Shown one piece after another: positions 18,511 to 27,716 of a stretch of 61,116 bases of DNA. The position numbers were made by a program, and so were the translations under genes. Source of the DNA: an uncultured Clostridia bacterium (GTDB lineage: Bacteria > Bacillota > Clostridia > Lachnospirales > Anaerotignaceae); contig CAMBLO010000014.1 of assembly GCA_945868505.1 (NCBI GenBank), positions 1 through 61,116 of the forward strand. The letters are read 5' to 3'. Below the pieces are notes generated by a model that saw only the letters and a program-made list of their open reading frames with translations, ran no database searches and was not told the origin of the DNA. Each line of letters begins with the position of its first letter. Position 1 is the first letter of the stretch.

Positions 18511-18640
18511 GAGAATAAAAGTAACAATATGAGATGAAATTTTGGATAGGATGAGCGTATGTTTCCGAACGTATCAGTATGTGCTTTGGGCGTGCGCTTT
18601 TGTTGTAATGTTTTTTGTTGAAAAGAAGGTAGGAAGGTCA

Positions 18641-20212
18641 ATGAATAATTTTGAAAGTAACGTACAATACATCAAATATCTGGTAAATAAAGAGGTTGCC
18701 AGCCGCTTTTTCCAGGGGACATTGGAAAAAGGTTTTTTCTCAGAAAAAGAGATTGCTGAATCCATCATTCCCGGCCCCAAGGCATCATTCCGCTGCTGCG
18801 TCTATAAGGAACGCCACATTATAGAGGATCGTGTGCATCTGGTTTTAGAACCTACAAAAGACAATCTCGTTATCAATGTATTGGATTCTGCTTGTGATGA
18901 ATGCCCCATCGACCGCTTTGTAGTCAGTGACTCCTGCCGTGGCTGTTTGGGGCATAAATGTCAGGAAAACTGCCCCAAGGGTGCCATTTCCATTGTGAAC
19001 CACAGAGCATATATCAATCAGGAACTGTGTATCGAATGCGGTCGCTGCAAACAGGTATGTCCCTTTGGTGCCATCAGTGAAGTTATGCGTCCCTGTATGC
19101 GTGCCTGCTCCGTTGGTGCCGTGAAGATGGATGAAAACAGAAAAGCCATGATCGACCATGAAAAATGTATTTCCTGCGGTGCCTGCGTCCATCAGTGTCC
19201 CTTTGGTGCCATTGTGGATAAATCCTTCGTTTTGGATGTGCTGACACTGCTGCGGGATTCCTGGAACAATACCAGCTATCACGTATATGCTGTGGTTGCG
19301 CCGGCGGTGGCCAGCCAGTTCAGCGGGATAAAGGTTGGGCAGGTCTTTGCCGGTATCAAGGAGCTTGGTTTTTATGAGGTGGTCGAGGGTGCCATCGGCG
19401 GCGATATGGTGGCCCTGTCGGAAACAGAAGAATTTGTGAAAACTATTGAAGAAAAGAAATGGAAAACAACATCCTGCTGCCCTGCTTTCGTAGATTATGT
19501 CAGAAAGAACCACCCTGAATATATGGATCATGTGTCTACCACAGTTTCTCCCATGATCGCTATGGCAAGAGCCATCCGTGCCAAAGACAAAAAGGCGCGT
19601 ATCATCTTCATTGGCCCTTGTACAGCCAAAAAGGTTGAGATCAAGCAGGAAGATGTAAAAGGCGCAGTAGATTATGTACTGACCTTTGAAGAACTGAGAG
19701 CTATTTTCGACGCAAGAAATATGGATCTGGCAGAACTGACAGAAATCTCTGCGGGAGATCCTTCTTCCTACGGACGCATTTTTGCCAGAACCGGCGGCGT
19801 AGCGGAAAGCGTACGCCGTGTGGCGAAGCTGGAAGGCATTGAAACTGAAATCAATCCTATCCGCTGCAACGGTATCGAAGAATGTATCAAAGCCATGAAG
19901 CTGGCTTCTTTCGGCAGACTGGAAGAAAATCTGATTGAAGGTATGGCGTGCAAAAGCGGCTGTACCAACGGGGCAGCATCCATTTTCCATGATGTAAGAG
20001 GCATTGAGCGTGTCAATAGCTTTAGCCGTGAAGCATTGACAGATGACCCCAACGAAGGCATCCGTGGGTATGACATGGCGGGTGTGAATATGGAACGGGA
20101 ATTTGAAGAAGTGAAAAAGCTGGAAGAAGAAACTGCTGGCGAAAAAGCAAAGAAGAAAAAAGCAACTGCAAAGGCGAAAAAAGATGCCATCGCAGAAGGT
20201 GAAGTAAAATAA
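18641..20212 (+). CDS. Monomeric [FeFe]-hydrogenase
   Basis: The 523-residue iron hydrogenase interconverts protons and H2 with ferredoxin-type electron transfer. The N-terminal part holds cysteine-rich cluster sites: CDEC (85-88), an unusual CRGC/CQENC set (99-111), and two 4Fe-4S ferredoxin motifs (CIECGRCKQVC at 130-140, CISCGACVHQC at 176-186). The H-domain carries TSCCP (277-281), IGPCTAKK (324-331) instead of the common MPC form, and ACKSGC (436-441). A Lys/Ala-rich tail ends the protein. GPCTAKK suggests a group B-like branch. The start at 18641 follows AGGAAGG; a frame from 18542 adds a hydrophobic stretch without a good ribosome site. Confidence 0.87.
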   Translation: MNNFESNVQYIKYLVNKEVASRFFQGTLEKGFFSEKEIAESIIPGPKASFRCCVYKERHIIEDRVHLVLEPTKDNLVINVLDSACDECPIDRFVVSDSCRGCLGHKCQENCPKGAISIVNHRAYINQELCIECGRCKQVCPFGAISEVMRPCMRACSVGAVKMDENRKAMIDHEKCISCGACVHQCPFGAIVDKSFVLDVLTLLRDSWNNTSYHVYAVVAPAVASQFSGIKVGQVFAGIKELGFYEVVEGAIGGDMVALSETEEFVKTIEEKKWKTTSCCPAFVDYVRKNHPEYMDHVSTTVSPMIAMARAIRAKDKKARIIFIGPCTAKKVEIKQEDVKGAVDYVLTFEELRAIFDARNMDLAELTEISAGDPSSYGRIFARTGGVAESVRRVAKLEGIETEINPIRCNGIEECIKAMKLASFGRLEENLIEGMACKSGCTNGAASIFHDVRGIERVNSFSREALTDDPNEGIRGYDMAGVNMEREFEEVKKLEEETAGEKAKKKKATAKAKKDAIAEGEVK

Positions 20213-20224
20213 GATACATAGGAA

Positions 20225-20256
20225 AAAAGTCCCAAATCATTTGATTTGGGACTTTT
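20225..20256. terminator. Bidirectional terminator
   Basis: AAAAGTCCCAAATC pairs with GATTTGGGACTTTT around a short loop between the convergent hydrogenase and MATE genes. Confidence 0.85.
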
Positions 20257-20259
20257 GGC

Positions 20260-21612
20260 TTATACGGGGATTTCTTTTTCGGGAGCTTTTTTCGGCATCC
20301 GTTTTAAAACAGGGATCAGGGCGATGGAAAGGGGCGTGAGAGAGCCGACCCATGCCATTGGGTTGGCAATACAGGTGCCTGCATAACCGATGGCAGAGGT
20401 CAGCGCAATGGCACAAATGCTGCGCATCACCAGTTCGGCAATGCCTGCCACTGTGGGAACAAAGCTATAGCCAAGCCCCTGCAGGGAATAACGGAACACG
20501 AACAGCAGCGCCAGCAGAGAATAGCAGACCCCGTTCACGATCAGATATTCATGGGAAAGACTGATGGCAACAGCGTCCCCTGTCAGGAAGAGAGCAGAAA
20601 GGCTGTCGCCGAAGCATACATCGATGACACCGATAAAAATTGCAAAAGCAATGGACATCAGGCTGCACTGGAAAATGCCCTGACGGATACGGTGGGGTTT
20701 ATTTGCGCCGTGGTTCTGTCCAACATAGGTCGCCATGGCGATGCCAAAGGACATCAGCGGCAGGATACCCAAGTTATCCAGCTTGGATGCAGCCGTATAT
20801 GCTGCGATTTCTGTGGTACCCAGAGTGTTTAGGGCGAATTGCACGACGATGGTTCCCAGAGCAATGATAGAACTTTGAAACCCCATGGGCAGCCCCAGTT
20901 TGAAATGCCGCCGCCAGTCCTCTACAGTGCATTTGAAATGCTTCAGACCAATTTGTAGGACGGGAACTTTCCTTTTGATATAAAAAATGCAGAGAAAGCC
21001 GGAAAGGAACTGTGCCACAAGGGTAGCAATAGCTGCACCTTCTACACCCATACCCAGATGCAGGATGAAAGTCCAGTCTAGAATGATATTCAGCACGCAG
21101 GCGATGACCAGAAAGACCAGGGGGCTGATGCTGTCCCCAACGGCACGCATGGCGTTGGACATCAGGTTAAACAGCATACAGGAGGCCAATCCTCCTACAA
21201 TGAAGATGAAATAACGATACGCATCATCGAAGATTTCCGCAGGGGTACGCAAAACCCGCAGCAAGGGACCTGTGGCCAAAAGCCCAAAGACGGTCAGGGC
21301 GATGGTCACCAGAATGCTGATGAGACAGGAAACGGCAAAGCTGCGCTTTACGCCTTCCTCATCCTGGGCACCAAAGCGCTGGGCTGTGACGATGGACATA
21401 CCTGCGGTGGTACCCGTGGCAAAGCCCTGCAGCAGAAAGGTCAGCCCGCCGGTGCAGCCCACAGCCGCCAATGCATTGCTGCCGAGGGTACGGCCTACGA
21501 TAAAGGTATCCGCCATATTATAAAATTGCTGAAACAGATTCCCAATGAGCAGAGGAATGGAAAAATATAAAATCTGCTTTGCAGGGGAACCGACTGTCAT
21601 ATCTTTTGCCAT
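20260..21612 (-). CDS. MATE family multidrug/antimicrobial exporter
   Basis: The 450-residue protein has twelve predicted membrane helices. Family blocks are PLLIGNLFQQFYNMADTFIV, a GATSGMSIVTAQRFGAQD-like segment in the first half and MSFGIAMATYVGQNHGA in the second. MATE proteins export drugs or metabolites in exchange for Na+ or H+. The ATG at 21612 follows AGAGGTGATTT; 37 further upstream codons have no ribosome site. Confidence 0.9.
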   Translation of the reverse strand: MAKDMTVGSPAKQILYFSIPLLIGNLFQQFYNMADTFIVGRTLGSNALAAVGCTGGLTFLLQGFATGTTAGMSIVTAQRFGAQDEEGVKRSFAVSCLISILVTIALTVFGLLATGPLLRVLRTPAEIFDDAYRYFIFIVGGLASCMLFNLMSNAMRAVGDSISPLVFLVIACVLNIILDWTFILHLGMGVEGAAIATLVAQFLSGFLCIFYIKRKVPVLQIGLKHFKCTVEDWRRHFKLGLPMGFQSSIIALGTIVVQFALNTLGTTEIAAYTAASKLDNLGILPLMSFGIAMATYVGQNHGANKPHRIRQGIFQCSLMSIAFAIFIGVIDVCFGDSLSALFLTGDAVAISLSHEYLIVNGVCYSLLALLFVFRYSLQGLGYSFVPTVAGIAELVMRSICAIALTSAIGYAGTCIANPMAWVGSLTPLSIALIPVLKRMPKKAPEKEIPV

Positions 21613-21721
21613 GAAATCACCTCTTTTTTCTTTTGTAAATAGGAGAAAATTTCTTCCATAAAAAATAAATATTGTATCTTGCAAGGAAATACAACATTTT
21701 TCTGGAAGGTTTTCTTCGATC

Positions 21722-21755
21722 AAAACAAAAAACCAAGGTAATCAATACCTTGGTT
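21722..21755 (-). terminator. Terminator of the tRNA-Lys gene
   Basis: On the minus strand AACCAAGGTA pairs with TACCTTGGTT, followed by a T-run just downstream of the tRNA. Confidence 0.8.
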
Positions 21756-21762
21756 TCTATAG

Positions 21763-21835
21763 TGAGTCATCCGGGACTCGAACCCGGGACACCTGGATTA
21801 AAAGTCCAGTGCTCTACCGACTGAGCTAATGACCC
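21763..21835 (-). tRNA. tRNA-Lys (anticodon TTT)
   Basis: The minus strand gives a 73-nt cloverleaf. The acceptor pairs GGGTCAT with ATGACTC, with discriminator A. There is a D-arm (AGCTCAGTCGGTAGAGC), an anticodon stem CTGGA/TCCAG with loop CTTTTAA, and a T-arm around GGTTCGAGTCC. CCA is not encoded. It stands alone. Confidence 0.96.
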
Positions 21836-21970
21836 GCAACGAAAATTAGTATATAGCAGGATCATATTTTTGTCAACACATTTTTTTAACTTTTTGAAAA
21901 TTTTTTCAAAAAATATCTTTTTTCGACATCTTAAGATTTTTGTAAGGATTTACAAGGAAAAAACTGTTTT

Positions 21971-21999
21971 TTTGTAAAAGAAATCATGTATGATATAAT
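21971..21999 (+). promoter_or_regulatory. Promoter of the second two-component system
   Basis: TTTGTA and TATAAT lie 17 nt apart, 35 nt before the response regulator start, in an AT-rich stretch. Confidence 0.55.
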
Positions 22000-22033
22000 C
22001 TAGGAAGTAGTTTGAAAAAAGGGGGATAAGCGT

Positions 22034-22729
22034 ATGGAACAATTTAATATTCTGGTTTGTGATGATGATAAGAGCATCGTGGATGCCATAGAGATTTATT
22101 TGAAACAGGAAGGCTATCGCGTCATTAAGGCCTATAATGGTCTGGAAGCCCTACAGGCATTGGAAGAAAATGAAATTCACCTCATTTTGCTGGATGTCAT
22201 GATGCCGGAGATGGACGGGCTGAATGCTACAGTGAAGATCAGGGAATCGCTGAATATTCCTATTATTATCCTTTCTGCCAAATCGGAGGATACGGATAAG
22301 ATTTTGGGGCTGAATTTTGGGGCAGATGATTATATCACCAAACCCTTTAACCCTCTGGAGCTGATGGCTCGTGTAAAAAGCCTCATGCGCCGTTATACGG
22401 CTTTGGGCAGCATTGCGGAGAAAAACAATATCATTCGCATTGGCGGCATCGAATTGGATAAGGATGCCAAAGAAGTGCGGGTGGAAGGAGAAAAAATCAA
22501 GCTGACGGCCACAGAATACGGCATCCTGCAGCTGCTGATGGAAAATGCGGGAAAAGTGTTCTCTATTGATGAAATATATGAAAAGGTTTGGAATGAAGCT
22601 TCCTTTGCTCCGGAAAATACGGTTTCTGTACATATTCGCCGTATCCGTGAAAAAATCGAGATCAATCCAAAGGAACCGAGATATCTGAAGGTGGTGTGGG
22701 GGATTGGCTACAAAATCGAAAAAATCTAA
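22034..22729 (+). CDS. OmpR-family response regulator
   Basis: The 231-residue product has a receiver domain (VCDDDK, LILLDVMMPEMDG, ILSAKS, ITKPFN) and a winged-helix output domain (LTATEYGILQLLMENAGKVFS, ENTVSVHIRRIREKIE). It is of VanR/WalR type by sequence appearance. The stimulus is not known. The kinase gene begins inside its last codons. Confidence 0.9.
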   Translation: MEQFNILVCDDDKSIVDAIEIYLKQEGYRVIKAYNGLEALQALEENEIHLILLDVMMPEMDGLNATVKIRESLNIPIIILSAKSEDTDKILGLNFGADDYITKPFNPLELMARVKSLMRRYTALGSIAEKNNIIRIGGIELDKDAKEVRVEGEKIKLTATEYGILQLLMENAGKVFSIDEIYEKVWNEASFAPENTVSVHIRRIREKIEINPKEPRYLKVVWGIGYKIEKI

Positions 22730-24938
22730 AGTGTATCAAATGAAATTCAAAGTCACTGCGGCAGTGCTGTTTTTTGCCTGTGCTATCTCTATTTTCTTCT
22801 GCGGCATCGTGGGTGTGAATATTTCCAAGGTGTGGAGCTGGGATGTCATCAATGCGGATGCCGTTTATGATACGGAAGAATTCCGCGAGTTTTTCAGCAA
22901 TACATTGGATCAGGCGGTGCTGGCAGATATCTATTACCAAAGCGAAGGGCGCATCGAAGCAGGTTTGGCTGTGGATCGGGAAGAACTGCTCAATGGCTTT
23001 AAACGATATTATGGTATTGTAGATGGGGTCATCACGGGAAATACGGAGGTCAATGAGACTTACGATGGTCTGATGATTTATGGAAACATTCCGGAAAGCC
23101 TCCATGAAAATCTGACAGAATATGAAGAACTGGTGGAAAGCCGCCTGCCTTCTTATTATAAAATGTATATTCAGAGACAGTTGGATGAATATAAAAACTG
23201 CGTCCGTTATCTGGATGGGATGAAAAACTTTCTTTATTATGTAGAGGACGAAAACGGAAATGTGATCGGCGGTAATACGACCAAGAGCGAGATCGGCGAA
23301 GCGGAGCGTACGCTGGTGTTGTCTGCCGGCTTCAGCAGTGACCATCTTGGGGAAAACCCCTATTATTTCGATGTATATGATAACTCTATTCTGGAGAAAA
23401 GCAATTTTAAGTTTTACGGTGCCATTCGGGATCCTCTTTTGCCCGGGGATGAATTTTATGACCTGTGGCAGGATTTTGGCTTTGCAAAGCAGAGCATCCC
23501 TATCCTGTTTGCGGTTTTTGCCTTGTCTCTGCTGGGGCTTTTGGTGTGCATGATCTATCTGATGCGGGTCACAGGGCAGAAGGAAAAAGGCGGTAAAATA
23601 CAGTTTACAGTGGTAGACCGCCTGTATAATGAAATTCATTTCCTTCTGGTGTTCCTTTTCTATGGGGTTGCATTTACTGTGGCATCGACCCTCATAGAAA
23701 TCATCCTGCAGGGGCGTGTCGTTTTCTGGAACTATGTCTTTGCGACTGTTTTGGGCACCCTCTATCTGGTGGCAGTGGCGGTGCTGCTGAGTTATGTTCT
23801 TTCTGTTACAAGGCAGTTTAAGGACAGAAGCTTTTTCCGAAATACATGGATCTCTGCATCTATCCGCAGAATGAGTGAGCTTTTTACGGGCAAGACCTTT
23901 CGCGGTTGGATGGTCATCGTTATGCTGTGCTATGGTCTGGGCAACTGCGTCATCATGGGCATAATGGTCATGGCTCCCTTTTATGGATATGGGAAGTTCA
24001 GCCTGTTGGCGGGCATCGGTTTGGTTTTGTTCAATGTTTTGTGTATGTATTGGTTCATCCGTGCCCTGCGTTCTTTGAAGGAAATCATGGTTTCTGTTAA
24101 AGAAAGCTCCAAGGGGAATTTTTCTTATCCTCTGGAGCTGAATAAGATTTCGCCTTCCTTCCTGAATTTTGCAGAGGATGTGGCGAATATCCAAGTAGGG
24201 CTGAAAAATGCCGTAGATGATGCGGTCAAGGGAGAACGTATGAAAGCGGAACTGATCACTAATGTTTCCCACGATCTGAAAACGCCGCTGACCTCCATCA
24301 TTTCCTATGTGGATCTGCTGAAAAAGGAAGAACTGGAAAACGAAAGAGCCAGCGGCTATGTGGATATCCTTCATGAAAAATCCTATCGCCTGAAACAGCT
24401 CATTGAAGACCTGATCGAAGCCAGCAAGGCTTCCAGCGGCAATCTGACCGTAACAAAGATGCGAGTGGATTATAAACAGCTGACCCTGCAGGCTATGGGC
24501 GAGATGGAGGATAAGATGGAAGCGGTGGGGCTGACCTTTAAAATCAGTTGCGCGGAGCCTGTTTTTATCCATGCCGATGGCGGGCACATGTGGCGTATTC
24601 TGGAAAACCTTTTTTCCAATGTCATCAAGTATTCCATGCCCAATTCCCGGGTCTATGTGGATATCTTCAAAATGGATGGCTATGGTATCCTTGTGATGAA
24701 AAATATTTCTGCGGCACCCATTGATTTCGATGAGACCCGCCTGACGGAACGCTTTGTTCGAGGGGATGCTTCCAGAACCACGGAAGGCTCCGGTCTAGGT
24801 CTTTCCATCACCCAAAGCTTGGCGGAAATTCAGGGTGGTACCTTTGGTATTCAGGTGGATGGGGATTTGTTTAAGGCTGTTGTCAGCATCCCTCTTTGGG
24901 AGGCGGAAGAAGAGGATGAAGAAAAAGAGGAGGAATAA
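22704..24938 (+). CDS. Polytopic sensor histidine kinase
   Basis: The 744-residue kinase has an N-terminal helix and an extracellular region of about 230 residues. About five more membrane helices (residues about 265-460) precede a HAMP-like linker. The H-box is ITNVSHDLKTPLTSIISY, followed by an ATPase domain with G2 GSGLGLS and a Glu/Asp-rich tail. A TTG at 22704 after GGTGTGGGGGA is the best start; the later ATG at 22740 has no ribosome site. The many-helix sensor part is longer than in ordinary kinases. It pairs with the preceding regulator (26-nt overlap). Confidence 0.87.
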   Translation: MATKSKKSKVYQMKFKVTAAVLFFACAISIFFCGIVGVNISKVWSWDVINADAVYDTEEFREFFSNTLDQAVLADIYYQSEGRIEAGLAVDREELLNGFKRYYGIVDGVITGNTEVNETYDGLMIYGNIPESLHENLTEYEELVESRLPSYYKMYIQRQLDEYKNCVRYLDGMKNFLYYVEDENGNVIGGNTTKSEIGEAERTLVLSAGFSSDHLGENPYYFDVYDNSILEKSNFKFYGAIRDPLLPGDEFYDLWQDFGFAKQSIPILFAVFALSLLGLLVCMIYLMRVTGQKEKGGKIQFTVVDRLYNEIHFLLVFLFYGVAFTVASTLIEIILQGRVVFWNYVFATVLGTLYLVAVAVLLSYVLSVTRQFKDRSFFRNTWISASIRRMSELFTGKTFRGWMVIVMLCYGLGNCVIMGIMVMAPFYGYGKFSLLAGIGLVLFNVLCMYWFIRALRSLKEIMVSVKESSKGNFSYPLELNKISPSFLNFAEDVANIQVGLKNAVDDAVKGERMKAELITNVSHDLKTPLTSIISYVDLLKKEELENERASGYVDILHEKSYRLKQLIEDLIEASKASSGNLTVTKMRVDYKQLTLQAMGEMEDKMEAVGLTFKISCAEPVFIHADGGHMWRILENLFSNVIKYSMPNSRVYVDIFKMDGYGILVMKNISAAPIDFDETRLTERFVRGDASRTTEGSGLGLSITQSLAEIQGGTFGIQVDGDLFKAVVSIPLWEAEEEDEEKEEE

Positions 24939-24941
24939 GCT

Positions 24942-25142
24942 ATGGCAAAATACATGGGCGATAAAGTGGAGGATAGATTTGAGAAGATTTATAGCCAAGG
25001 TGTGAGCAATGTGACGGAAATATGGGTGGATCGGGAAACTGGGATACAGTATCTTTACCATTCCGGCGGATATTCCGGCGGGCTGACCCCTCTACTGGAT
25101 AAAGAGGGCAAGCCACTGCTCCATGACCCCTATAAAGTATGA
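24942..25142 (+). CDS. DUF6440 family small protein
   Basis: The 66-residue protein has the short family pattern VDRETGIQYLYHSGGYSGG followed by LTPLLDKEGKPL. It is 3 nt after the kinase gene and ends before a terminator, so it is the last gene of that operon. Function unknown. Confidence 0.7.
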   Translation: MAKYMGDKVEDRFEKIYSQGVSNVTEIWVDRETGIQYLYHSGGYSGGLTPLLDKEGKPLLHDPYKV

Positions 25143-25145
25143 AAG

Positions 25146-25178
25146 AAAATGCCTGACGAGAAAAAGTCGGGCATTTTT
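25146..25178 (+). terminator. Terminator after the DUF6440 gene
   Basis: AAATGCCTGAC pairs with GTCGGGCATTT, followed by TT(C)TT. Confidence 0.7.
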
Positions 25179-25193
25179 CTTGCCTGAAAATGG

Positions 25194-25222
25194 TTGCAGG
25201 CAGAATTTTACTGATGTATACT
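25194..25222 (+). promoter_or_regulatory. Promoter of the CLC gene
   Basis: TTGCAG and TATACT lie exactly 17 nt apart, 36 nt before the likely TTG start. Confidence 0.6.
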
Positions 25223-25257
25223 ACTGTAGAAAAAATGGAAAGGGGAGGGAAGACCCT

Positions 25258-26532
25258 TTGGGCAAGCATTTCTTTGGAAAATATCAGGATAAAATAGATA
25301 GAAGTGAGAATAATCTCATTCATTTTGTCATGTGGGCCTGCGGAGGGCTCTGCATTGGTTTCGTCATAGGTCTGGTGGGGATTGCATTCCATCTGGCATT
25401 GGAATGGGCAACAGAGGTTCGTATGGCAAATCCTTGGCTGATCTGGCTTTTGCCTGTGGGTGGTCTTGCCATTGTGTTGGCCTATCGTTTGGCGGGGATG
25501 GAAAAGGATAGGGGGACAAATTTCATTTTGGTGGCTGTGCGCTCCAATGAACCGGTTACCCTGAAAACAGCACCGCTGATTTTTTTCAGCACAGTGGTGA
25601 CCCATTTATTTGGCGGTTCTGCCGGCAGGGAAGGGGCGGCACTGCAGTTAGGGGGCAGCATTGCTTCCAGCTTTGGGCGAAATTTTGCATTGAATGAAAA
25701 AGAAGAACGGATTATGACCATGTGTGGTATGGCGGCGGGGTTTGCGGCCTTGTTTGGCACACCGCTGACGTCAGTGATCTTTGCCATGGAAGTTATCACC
25801 GTTGGGGTCATGCATTATTCTGCCATCGTGCCCTGTATCATTTCTGCATTGGTGGCATCGGGCCTTTCCAAGGCTGTTGGCATTACGCCTACTGCCTTTG
25901 AAATCGTGGGTATCCCGGAAACCATCGGGCTGGAGACCAGTTGGCTGGTAGCAGTACTCGGGATATTTTGTGCGGTGCTAAGTGTCCTGTTTTGCATCGT
26001 GATGGAGCAAACAGGTCATGCCTATCGCAAATATTTCAAAAATCCTATGGTACGGGTCTTTGTCGGCGGCTGTATCGTGATTGGGGTGACCTATTTGGCA
26101 GGCTGTAGGGATTATAACGGTGCAGGCATGGATATTATCGTCAAAGCCCTAAATGGGGATGCAAAAACGGAGGCATTTTTATTGAAGATTCTCTTTACAG
26201 CATTGACGCTGGGGGCTGGCTTCAAGGGCGGCGAAATCGTCCCTTCCTTCTTTATTGGGGCGACCTTTGGCTGTGTCGTGGGGCCTTTGATGGGTCTGCC
26301 TGCTACCTTTGCTGCTTCCCTGGGGATGGCAGCGGTTTTTTGCGGCGTGACCAACTGCCCACTGGCATCCATCATGCTCTGCATTGAACTGTTTGGCTTC
26401 CATGGAACAGCCTATTATGCCCTTTGCTGCGCCATCAGCTATATGCTTTCCGGCTATTATGGTCTGTATTCGGAACAGAAGATCATGTATTCCAAAGTAG
26501 AACCGGAATTTATCAATAAGAACGTCCATTGA
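25258..26532 (+). CDS. CLC-family anion channel/antiporter, fluoride-exporter-like
   Basis: The 424-residue membrane protein has the CLC fold pattern THLFGGSAGREGAALQ carrying the gating glutamate. It also has GTPLTSVIFAMEV, GAGFKGGEIVPSFFIGATFG and GVTNCPLASIMLCIELFG. The GGSAGREG block, in place of the GSG(I/V)P selectivity motif of chloride members, resembles the CLC-F branch that exports fluoride. Translation probably begins at TTG 25258 after GGGGAGGGA; upstream in-frame codons cross the terminator and promoter. Fluoride specificity is inference. Confidence 0.8.
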   Translation: MGKHFFGKYQDKIDRSENNLIHFVMWACGGLCIGFVIGLVGIAFHLALEWATEVRMANPWLIWLLPVGGLAIVLAYRLAGMEKDRGTNFILVAVRSNEPVTLKTAPLIFFSTVVTHLFGGSAGREGAALQLGGSIASSFGRNFALNEKEERIMTMCGMAAGFAALFGTPLTSVIFAMEVITVGVMHYSAIVPCIISALVASGLSKAVGITPTAFEIVGIPETIGLETSWLVAVLGIFCAVLSVLFCIVMEQTGHAYRKYFKNPMVRVFVGGCIVIGVTYLAGCRDYNGAGMDIIVKALNGDAKTEAFLLKILFTALTLGAGFKGGEIVPSFFIGATFGCVVGPLMGLPATFAASLGMAAVFCGVTNCPLASIMLCIELFGFHGTAYYALCCAISYMLSGYYGLYSEQKIMYSKVEPEFINKNVH

Positions 26533-26639
26533 TGCGTGGGGTTGGAGATATGATGCAGATCAAAAGAACACTGTATACGGTTTGTGTATAAAATGGATTT
26601 ATGCATTATTTTATGCAGGCTTGTACAGGAAACAAAAGT

Positions 26640-26669
26640 GCGGTTTTTTCAAAGAAAACCGCCTTTTTT
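26640..26669 (+). terminator. Terminator after the CLC gene
   Basis: GCGGTTTT pairs with AAAACCGC around a short loop, followed by TTTTTT. Confidence 0.85.
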
Positions 26670-26745
26670 ATGCTGATTCTGCTTTTTATGTGTATTTTAA
26701 CTAAAAAATATTTCAAAAAATATAATTTATAGTTAAATTTGGTTA

Positions 26746-26774
26746 TTGTATTTTATGCACTTGGCGAGTATAAT
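26746..26774 (+). promoter_or_regulatory. Promoter of the amino-acid ABC operon
   Basis: TTGTAT and TATAAT lie 17 nt apart in an AT-rich gap, 55 nt before the start codon. Confidence 0.6.
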
Positions 26775-26828
26775 TCCATTTATAAAATAGCACGAAAAAA
26801 AGTGTATAAACTTGGGAGGAAGATTATT

Positions 26829-27623
26829 ATGAAAAAATTTATGAAAGACCTTTTGGCTACAACAATGGTATTTGCAATGGCAACTTCTCTGGTTGGCTGC
26901 GGCGGCTCCACAGAACCTGCAGCAGATGATGCAGCAGCAACAGGCGAAACACTGATTATGGCTACAAACGCAGAATTCCCTCCTTACGAATTCTACGAAG
27001 GCAGCGACGTAGTTGGTATCGACGCTGAAATCGGTGCAGCAATTGCTGAAAAACTGGGCATGGACTTCAAGATTGAAGACATGGCGTTCGATTCCATCAT
27101 CCCCGCAGTAACAAGCGGCAAAGCAAGCTTTGGTATGGCTGGTATGACAGTAACAGAAGACCGTCTGCAGAGCGTTGACTTCTCTGATTCCTACGCAACA
27201 GGCGTACAGGTAGTTATCGTAAAAGAAGGTTCTGATATCACATCCGTTGATGATCTGTTCGCAGAAGGCGCTTCTCATGTAGTAGGTGTACAGACAGGTA
27301 CAACCGGTGACATCTACGCAACAGATGACATTGAAGGTGATGGCTTTGGTACAGTAGAACGTTTCCCTAAGGGTGCTGACGCTGTTCTGGCTCTGACACA
27401 GGGCAAAATCGACTGCGTTGTTATCGACAATGAACCCGCAAAAGAATTCGTTGCAGCAAATGAAGGTCTGGTAATTCTGGATACAGAATATGCAGTAGAA
27501 GATTATGCAATCTGTCTGGCAAAAGGCAGCGAACTGACAGAAAAGATTAACGCAGCACTGGCAGAACTGATCGCTGACGGTACAGTTCAGGAAATCATTG
27601 ACAAATACATCAGCGCTGAATAA
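26829..27623 (+). CDS. Amino-acid ABC transporter substrate-binding lipoprotein
   Basis: The 264-residue SBP (bacterial extracellular solute-binding family 3) has a lipobox (SLVGC). The ligand-domain pattern includes NAEFPPYEFYEG, VGIDAEIGAAIAEKLG, MAGMTVTEDR and GTTGDIYA. These resemble GlnH/ArtJ-type binders of polar amino acids. GGGAGGA lies before the ATG at 26829. A permease and an ATPase follow in the same operon. The exact amino acid is not deducible. Confidence 0.9.
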   Translation: MKKFMKDLLATTMVFAMATSLVGCGGSTEPAADDAAATGETLIMATNAEFPPYEFYEGSDVVGIDAEIGAAIAEKLGMDFKIEDMAFDSIIPAVTSGKASFGMAGMTVTEDRLQSVDFSDSYATGVQVVIVKEGSDITSVDDLFAEGASHVVGVQTGTTGDIYATDDIEGDGFGTVERFPKGADAVLALTQGKIDCVVIDNEPAKEFVAANEGLVILDTEYAVEDYAICLAKGSELTEKINAALAELIADGTVQEIIDKYISAE

Positions 27624-27652
27624 TTTCAATCAGTCTTGATACAAAAATGATT

Positions 27653-27681
27653 CAGGGGTGGCGAAAGTCCACCCCTGTTTT
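27653..27681 (+). terminator. Intra-operon stem-loop
   Basis: CAGGGGTGG pairs with CCACCCCTG, followed by only four T, between the binding-protein gene and the permease gene. It may let part of the transcripts stop, or protect the upstream mRNA. Confidence 0.6.
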
Positions 27682-27716
27682 GCGATTGAAAATGGAAAGA
27701 AGGAGGAATGTTTCCA

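Noticed and set aside
25190..25245. Possible fluoride riboswitch before the CLC gene (CTGATG motif)
   Set aside because: The 5' GGxGATG part and the pseudoknot partner are missing, and the CTGATG is explained by the spacer of a good TTGCAG/TATACT promoter.
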